From Bacillota bacterium (GTDB lineage Bacteria; Bacillota; Clostridia; Lachnospirales; Lachnospiraceae), in the NCBI GenBank assembly GCA_023398855.1, contig JAEWRS010000536.1, forward strand, positions 1 to 12,394: 12,394 nt of DNA, read 5' to 3'. The notes under the pieces are model-generated. The model did not search any database. It saw nothing but the letters and a program-made list of their open reading frames with translations, and was not told where the DNA came from. Positions 8,499-12,394 of the stretch are shown piece by piece (the first letter of the stretch is position 1; every line of letters starts with the position of its first letter). The position numbers were made by a program, and so were the translations under genes.

Positions 8499-8548
8499 TT
8501 ATTTCACCTCTCCTTTCTGTCACTTTATGTAAAATTCTGGAAACACAT

Positions 8549-8594
8549 CAAGGTGACAACATGTCATTCATTATAATGACATGTTGTCACCTTG
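8549..8594. promoter_or_regulatory. Double-dyad palindromic operator for the TetR repressor
   Basis: A perfect inverted repeat with 20-bp arms (8549-8568 and 8575-8594) surrounds a 6-bp centre. Each arm contains its own smaller dyad, TGACA-N3-TGTCA, at 8554-8566 and 8577-8589. Their centres are 23 bp apart, about two helical turns. This layout suits two TetR dimers bound side by side. One dyad fills the spacer between -35 and -10; the other covers the transcription start. Confidence 0.85.
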
Positions 8595-8598
8595 TCAA
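8570..8598 (-). promoter_or_regulatory. Perfect-consensus sigma-A promoter of the efflux operon
   Basis: On the minus strand TTGACA (8598-8593), a 17-bp spacer and TATAAT (8575-8570) match the consensus at every position. Transcription should start near 8563, giving a leader of about 65 nt before tetR. The promoter is embedded in the palindromic operator, so it should be strong when free and tightly shut when bound. Confidence 0.85.
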
Positions 8599-8635
8599 TA
8601 AAGGTTATATTTATTTTATAATATTTCAGTTCTGT

Positions 8636-8827
8636 TTATTTTTTGCCATCAAGAAGCTCTTTTAACGCTTCATCGCTGTCTTCAATCCACACATCCTCTT
8701 CCTCTCCATCCAGTCCAAGAAACTGGGCAAGGGTTGTGGCAGTGGAGCTATGATTCCATTCTTCAATATAATCATCAATGGCTTCAAATTCTATCTCACC
8801 AGATAAATACTTTTCCTTAAATGCCAT
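8636..8827 (-). CDS. Small acidic conserved-looking protein of unknown function
   Basis: 63 residues, 19 of them Asp or Glu against 5 Lys and no Arg; no signal peptide, membrane segment or Cys. The pattern IDDYIEEWNHS, then LAQFLGLDGEEEDVW, then SDEALKELL resembles short uncharacterised proteins I recall from Lachnospiraceae, but I cannot name a family or function. AAGGAG (8841-8836) precedes the ATG. The gene starts 15 bp after gntR on the same strand, so it is probably the last gene of the ispE-gntR operon. It might be a partner of the GntR regulator, but nothing in the sequence proves this. Confidence 0.75.
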   Translation of the reverse strand: MAFKEKYLSGEIEFEAIDDYIEEWNHSSTATTLAQFLGLDGEEEDVWIEDSDEALKELLDGKK

Positions 8828-8842
8828 AGAATCTTCTCCTTC

Positions 8843-9517
8843 TCAATCCTGTTCCTTGATATTCTTTGATACTGTTATTTCCTGATTATCAATATGCTCC
8901 CGCATGGCTTCCTTTGCCTCCTGCACCTTCCGGTGTCTGACCGCTCTTAATATATTGTCATGCTCCAGCAAAAGGACCTGGCGTTTATCTTCATCCTTAA
9001 TGTATTCCAAACGGTAGCGATACATCTGCTCACGCAGATTATTGATCATCTGCACCAGCCTGTCATTGCAGGTGCCTTTATAAATCACATCATGATATGC
9101 CTCATCCGTCTCAGCGATTTCCATGGCATTACCGTTTTCAACCGCCTGCTTAAATTCTTCCTGTTTTTTCTCAAGCTCTTCCACTGACTCAGGAGTCATA
9201 CGCTGGCAGGCCAGTTCTATGGCAAGCTCCTCCAGGGATCTGCGCACCTCTAATACATCCCTTAAGCTTTTTTCAGAGATCTTTGCTACTTCTGCTCCTT
9301 TTCTGGGCACCATCAGCACCAGACCCTCCAGCTCCAGCTTTCTAATTGCTTCCCTTATAGGGGTTCGGCTGACTCCAAGACGTTCTGCAAGCTGGATCTC
9401 CATAAGGCGCTCTCCCGGAGCCAGTTCTCCTTTTAAAATCGCCTGGCGTAGCGTATTAAAAACCACATCCCGAAGGGGCAGATATTCATTCATATTAACC
9501 TTTAAATCATTGCTCAT
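8843..9517 (-). CDS. GntR family regulator, FadR/FCD subfamily
   Basis: 224-residue transcription factor. An N-terminal winged helix (about 14-75) includes LAERLGVSRTPIREAIRKLE and the wing LVLMVPRKGAEV. The C-terminal FCD ligand domain (about 84-210) shows the expected metal-binding set: Asp138, His142, His186 and His208. FCD regulators commonly sense small carboxylic acids through the metal site; the ligand here is not known. The start overlaps the ispE end by 11 bp (GGGAGG at 9530-9525 as ribosome site), giving translational coupling. It may autoregulate through the TGTATACA palindrome near the operon start. Confidence 0.93.
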   Translation of the reverse strand: MSNDLKVNMNEYLPLRDVVFNTLRQAILKGELAPGERLMEIQLAERLGVSRTPIREAIRKLELEGLVLMVPRKGAEVAKISEKSLRDVLEVRRSLEELAIELACQRMTPESVEELEKKQEEFKQAVENGNAMEIAETDEAYHDVIYKGTCNDRLVQMINNLREQMYRYRLEYIKDEDKRQVLLLEHDNILRAVRHRKVQEAKEAMREHIDNQEITVSKNIKEQD

Positions 9518-10412
9518 TGGTAACCTCCCTGGTATTATAAAAATTCGTCAGATAAACCTGCTTTGCAAGATTTTTTGACTCCCCATATCTCAATTCTTCA
9601 TAAGCTTTTTCCGCGGCCCTGGGGTTGGTAAATATACCAAATACTGTGGGTCCGCTACCGCTCATTAATGTATTAATGGCACCTAACTCTTTGATTTTAT
9701 CCTTGATCTGTGCGATTACGGGATATTCTGGAATGGTGACTGTTTCAAGTACATTTCCCATACGTTCCGATATCTGGTAAATATCCCGGTTGCCAATGGC
9801 CCGGATCATGCCGTCTATGTCGGGATGGTCTTCTTTTTTTAAACCAGATACAGCCAGATGCTCATATACAAATTTCGTGGACACGCTGATCCCAGGTTTA
9901 GCAATAAGAATCTGACATTGGGGTATGTCAGGTAGTGGAGTTAATATTTCTCCGATCCCTTCGCTCAGCGCAGTTCCTCTCATCAGGCAGTAAGGGACGT
10001 CTGCTCCGATCCTAACCCCCCGTTCCATCAGCTCTTCCCTTGTGAGCCCAAGCTGGAACATCTTGTTTACTCCGAACAAAACAGTCGCCGCATCACTGCT
10101 GCCTCCTGCCATCCCTGCGGAAACCGGTATGAACTTATTCAAGTGAATACGGATGCCGTGAAGGACATGGAACTCGTCCATAAGAAGTTTGGCCGCCTTA
10201 TAAACCAGGTTGTTTTCATTCACCGGAAGGTAATAGAGATTTGTCACAACCTCGATTCCCGGGGTCTCTTTTAAGTAAATGTCAATCTTATCATAAAGCC
10301 CTACTGTCTGCATGATCATCCGCACTTCATGATATCCGTCTTCTCTTTTTTTCAAGACATCAAGTCCCAGATTGACCTTCCCGTATGCTTTTAATCCCAG
10401 ATGTCTTATCAT
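9507..10412 (-). CDS. ispE: 4-diphosphocytidyl-2-C-methyl-D-erythritol kinase (IspE)
   Basis: GHMP kinase that phosphorylates CDP-methylerythritol using ATP in the non-mevalonate (MEP) isoprenoid pathway. The 301-residue length is typical. Motifs in order: AYGKVNLGLDVL with catalytic Lys12, EDGYHEV (24-30), the glycine-rich ATP loop PVSAGMAGGSSDAAT (96-110), GADVPYC with catalytic Asp138, and the C-terminal LMSGSGPTVFGIF. The ATG at 10412 has GAGGGTG seven bases upstream; a TTG two codons earlier at 10418 is too close to that site. First gene of an operon with gntR and the small acidic protein. A sigma-A promoter is visible about 70 bp upstream. Confidence 0.96.
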   Translation of the reverse strand: MIRHLGLKAYGKVNLGLDVLKKREDGYHEVRMIMQTVGLYDKIDIYLKETPGIEVVTNLYYLPVNENNLVYKAAKLLMDEFHVLHGIRIHLNKFIPVSAGMAGGSSDAATVLFGVNKMFQLGLTREELMERGVRIGADVPYCLMRGTALSEGIGEILTPLPDIPQCQILIAKPGISVSTKFVYEHLAVSGLKKEDHPDIDGMIRAIGNRDIYQISERMGNVLETVTIPEYPVIAQIKDKIKELGAINTLMSGSGPTVFGIFTNPRAAEKAYEELRYGESKNLAKQVYLTNFYNTREVTNEQ

Positions 10413-10463
10413 AGGCAAACACCCTCACTTTTTATTTCTTAGGATTGTACTTTTTAATTATTT

Positions 10464-10471
10464 TGTATACA
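10464..10471. promoter_or_regulatory. TGTATACA palindrome, candidate GntR operator
   Basis: Perfect 8-bp palindrome located at the expected transcription start of the ispE promoter. Several GntR/FCD regulators bind short TGTATACA-like dyads, and the operon encodes such a regulator, so autoregulation is a reasonable guess. An 8-bp AT-rich palindrome can also occur by chance. Confidence 0.35.
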
Positions 10472-10477
10472 GTATTT

Positions 10478-10506
10478 AGTATATAACAAAAACAGAAAAA
10501 GTACAA
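10478..10506 (-). promoter_or_regulatory. Sigma-A-type promoter of the ispE operon
   Basis: Minus strand TTGTAC (10506-10501), a 17-bp spacer and TATACT (10483-10478). Expected start near 10471, giving a leader of about 60 nt before the ispE ATG. Confidence 0.6.
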
Positions 10507-10583
10507 GTGGTATCTTCTTATCTGGATGAAGGGTCTTGTTAATTTCTCACAATTTTTTTTCATAAACCCGTCATTTTTTTTAT

Positions 10584-10611
10584 TTGACAGATAGAATCAG
10601 TCGTGTATAAT
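10584..10611 (+). promoter_or_regulatory. Strong sigma-A promoter ahead of glnK
   Basis: TTGACA (10584-10589), a 16-bp spacer and TATAAT (10606-10611): both hexamers are perfect. The predicted start is near 10618, about 70 bp before the glnK ATG and only about 10 bp before a terminator hairpin. Confidence 0.8.
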
Positions 10612-10626
10612 GTTGATATACCGAAC

Positions 10627-10660
10627 AAGGGCGTTCCAAAACTGGAACCGCCCTTTTTTT
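10627..10660 (+). terminator. Intrinsic terminator in the glnK leader (attenuator candidate)
   Basis: AAGGGCGTTCC pairs with GGAACCGCCCTT (one bulged base) around the loop AAAACT, followed directly by seven Ts. It lies between the promoter and the glnK ribosome site, so most transcripts should stop after about 43 nt unless termination is prevented. Confidence 0.8.
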
Positions 10661-10688
10661 GTAAGCAAAATAGAGGAGGAAAGGCTGT

Positions 10689-11027
10689 ATGAAAAAGTTG
10701 GAAATCATCATCAAGCCAGAAAAGCTTGAAAGTCTGAAGGCTATCCTGGAAGGCAACAAGGTCAACGGAATAATGATCAGCAACGTCATGGGATACGGCA
10801 ACCAGAAAGGCCACACACAGATGTACCGGGGAACCATATATCATGTAAATCTGCTGCCAAAAGTCAAGGTGGAAACCGTCGTTCCAAAGGAACTGGCTGA
10901 TCCCATTATTGATGCAGTGGTAAAAGAAATCAATACCGGAAATTACGGTGACGGTAAAATATTTGTTTACGAAGTGCAGGATGCCGTACGGATCAGGACC
11001 GGTGAACACGGCCTGGAGGCTTTGTAG
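10689..11027 (+). CDS. glnK: PII nitrogen-regulatory protein (GlnK/GlnB)
   Basis: 112-residue trimeric PII signal protein that senses 2-oxoglutarate, ATP and ADP and controls ammonium uptake. The T-loop region carries Gln39, KGHTQMYRG and Tyr51, the residue uridylylated in proteobacteria. It is followed by LPKVK with Lys58, which contacts 2-oxoglutarate in known PII structures. The ATP-site loop TGNYGDGK (83-90) and Arg101/Arg103 are intact, so the protein looks functional. AGGAGGAAA precedes the ATG. The amt gene follows 205 bp downstream, the usual glnK-amtB pairing in which PII plugs the transporter; this is why the name glnK is preferred to glnB. No uridylyltransferase is in the window. 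Confidence 0.95.
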   Translation: MKKLEIIIKPEKLESLKAILEGNKVNGIMISNVMGYGNQKGHTQMYRGTIYHVNLLPKVKVETVVPKELADPIIDAVVKEINTGNYGDGKIFVYEVQDAVRIRTGEHGLEAL

Positions 11028-11081
11028 TTCCTGAAAGGATCTGACATTTAATTTCATACAGAATGAAAATAAACTATCAAC

Positions 11082-11122
11082 GGGGATAATTGCTTTTTAA
11101 GCGGTTATCCCCTGTTTTTATT
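11082..11122 (+). terminator. Intrinsic terminator between glnK and amt
   Basis: GGGGATAA (11082-11089) pairs with TTATCCCC (11105-11112). An inner GCTT/AAGC stem with two T-G wobble pairs makes a continuous 14-bp hairpin with a TTT loop. TGTTTTTATT follows. A strong terminator 54 bp after the glnK stop. Confidence 0.85.
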
Positions 11123-11232
11123 CTTGAAAAAGCAAGGAATCAAAGTCAGGTTCCCGTAGACGGCTGACTCAAGGCGTTAAGCTAATGGTTCTGAAATGAT
11201 TTCATCAAAAAAAATCAGGAGGAGTTATAATT
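11123..11232 (+). other. amt leader region with a hairpin and strong ribosome site
   Basis: No convincing sigma-A or sigma-54 promoter is visible here. AGTCAG (11144-11149) pairs with CTGACT (11164-11169), extended by CCG/CGG around TAGA with a bulged GTTC. A TGAAAT-G-ATTTCA dyad follows at about 11191-11203. The ribosome site AGGAGGAG (11217-11224) lies 8 nt before the amt ATG. No known riboswitch class was recognised. Confidence 0.4.
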
Positions 11233-12394
11233 ATGGAAAATACAACTTTATTACTGAATGTGATTTGGACCATGCTGGCTGCAATACTGGTTTATTTTAT
11301 GCAGGCTGGCTTTGCCCTGGTAGAAACAGGGTTCACAAGGGCAAAAAATGCAGGGAACATTTGTATGAAAAATATGATGGATTTTGTCCTTGGGTCCCTC
11401 TTTTACTTTATCCTGGGCTTCCCGCTGATGTTTGGAGGTAATGTGGCAGGCCTTGTGGGAAATTCCGGGTTCTTTAATCCTTATTCTCTGGCCGACGCAA
11501 ACGGGTTATTCAATGGCCTTCCCATCGCAGTATTCATGATTTTCCAGACCGTATTTTGTGCAACCTCCGCCACCATTGTCTCCGGAGCAATGGCCGAGCG
11601 TACAAAATTTTCCTCTTATTTAGTCTATTCGGCTGCTATCAGCGTAGTAATTTATCCAATAACAGGACACTGGATCTGGGGAGGCGGCTGGTTATCAGCC
11701 ATGGGATTCCATGATTTTGCAGGGTCCACTGCAGTCCACATGGTTGGCGGCATCTGTGCTCTGGTAGGAGCTAAAATCGTCGGTCCCCGTATTGGAAAAT
11801 ACAAGGAAGACGGGACTGTTCAAGCAATTCCAGGACATAATATTCCTCTGGGCGTTCTAGGTGTATTCATTCTATGGTTCTGCTGGTTTGGATTTAACTG
11901 CGGCTCCACTACTGCAGCCACAACAACTCTCGGCGACATTGCAATGACAACCAATCTGGCTGCTGCCGCTTCTACTCTGGTCACTCTTTTGTTTACCTGG
12001 ATTCGTTACGGCAAGCCCGACGTTTCCATGACTTTGAACGGTTCTCTGGCTGGTCTGGTAGCAATCACCGCCGGCTGCGATGTGGTAACCCCTTACGGGG
12101 CCATCATCATTGGAGCCATTGCAGGCTTTGCTGTTGTTCTCGCCATTGAATTCATTGATAAGAAAGCCAAAATCGACGACCCGGTGGGTGCTGTGGGCGT
12201 TCATGGATTTTGCGGACTTCTGGGCACGCTTTTGACCGGTATCTTTGGAAAGGACTGCAATTTCCTGACGCAGCTAGTAGGGGTTGCTTCTGTTCTGGTT
12301 TATACAGCCGTTGCAGCATTTATCATCTTTACTTTAATTAAGAAAACCATAGGCTTAAGAGTTTCCGATCAGGAACAGCTGGACGGTCTGGATT
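11233..12394 (+). CDS. amt: Ammonium transporter (Amt/AmtB), 3' end cut by the window
   Basis: Trimeric membrane channel for ammonium. 387 residues are present with about eleven hydrophobic spans. The pore twin histidines are visible as His169 (GSTAVHMVGG) and His324 (GVHGFCG), with Asp161 in DFAG and the Phe-gate region VFMIFQTVF (100-108). AERTKF and HWIWGGGWL are further family blocks. The end reached, GLRVSDQEQLDGLD, is the beginning of the cytoplasmic tail that binds PII, so only about 15-25 residues should be missing. The N-terminus begins directly with TM1 and no separate signal peptide. It follows glnK, its expected regulator, but is separated from it by a terminator. Confidence 0.95.
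   Translation, partial: MENTTLLLNVIWTMLAAILVYFMQAGFALVETGFTRAKNAGNICMKNMMDFVLGSLFYFILGFPLMFGGNVAGLVGNSGFFNPYSLADANGLFNGLPIAVFMIFQTVFCATSATIVSGAMAERTKFSSYLVYSAAISVVIYPITGHWIWGGGWLSAMGFHDFAGSTAVHMVGGICALVGAKIVGPRIGKYKEDGTVQAIPGHNIPLGVLGVFILWFCWFGFNCGSTTAATTTLGDIAMTTNLAAAASTLVTLLFTWIRYGKPDVSMTLNGSLAGLVAITAGCDVVTPYGAIIIGAIAGFAVVLAIEFIDKKAKIDDPVGAVGVHGFCGLLGTLLTGIFGKDCNFLTQLVGVASVLVYTAVAAFIIFTLIKKTIGLRVSDQEQLDGLD

Noticed and set aside
10413..10418. TTG start at 10418 for ispE
   Set aside because: It is only two bases from the GAGGGTG site; the ATG at 10412 is better spaced and agrees with typical IspE length.
10560..11057. Long minus-strand open frames opposite glnK
   Set aside because: They are antisense to a clear PII gene, lack a recognisable product and have no supporting ribosome site.
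11051..11112. ANTAR-type two-hairpin antiterminator motif near the glnK-amt terminator
   Set aside because: A hairpin at 11052-11068 has a five-base loop ACAGA and the terminator has a triloop; neither is the hexaloop with A1 and G4 expected. The 10638-10643 loop (AAAACT) also lacks G4.
11872..12204. Minus-strand open frame opposite amt
   Set aside because: Shadow of the ammonium transporter; low-complexity Ser/Gly/Cys product with no family resemblance.

Overview
The window reads as chromosomal DNA from an anaerobic, spore-forming Gram-positive clostridium, probably a Lachnospiraceae/Lacrimispora-like genus. This is inferred from a sporulation signalling gene (spoIIR), strong AGGAGG-type ribosome sites, consensus sigma-A promoters and protein resemblance. 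No exact species can be named. I see no rRNA, tRNA, CRISPR array, insertion sequence or phage gene, and no frameshift.

Left edge (1-1193): the N-terminal part of a D-Ala-D-Ala-type ligase (minus strand) diverges from spoIIR (plus strand). Their intergenic strip carries two interleaved promoters facing opposite ways: a sigma-A-like one for the ligase and a sigma-F-like one for spoIIR.

Centre (1174-8598, minus strand): a five-gene efflux operon in the order tetR - membrane-fusion adaptor - RND permease - TolC-like 1 - TolC-like 2. It is driven by a perfect-consensus sigma-A promoter that lies inside a 46-bp palindrome made of two TGACA-N3-TGTCA dyads, very probably the TetR operator. The unusual part is that a sporulating, presumably single-membrane bacterium encodes all three parts of a Gram-negative-style tripartite pump, including two tandem TolC relatives. 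Both keep the helical hairpin-tip motifs but lack recognisable membrane beta-barrel segments. The adaptor keeps most of the RLS docking motif. This is the best candidate for an undescribed machine here: a barrel-less, wall-spanning RND conduit.

Right-centre (8636-10506, minus strand): ispE (isoprenoid precursor synthesis), a GntR/FCD regulator overlapping it by 11 bp, and a small acidic protein form a compact operon. It has its own promoter and a TGTATACA palindrome near the start of transcription.

Right edge (10584-12394, plus strand): a PII nitrogen-signalling gene (glnK-like) is followed by an ammonium transporter (amt) that is cut by the window edge. A perfect-hexamer promoter is followed within about 15 bp by an intrinsic terminator ahead of glnK. 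A second intrinsic terminator sits between glnK and amt. This suggests that expression of the nitrogen module is set by readthrough or antitermination.
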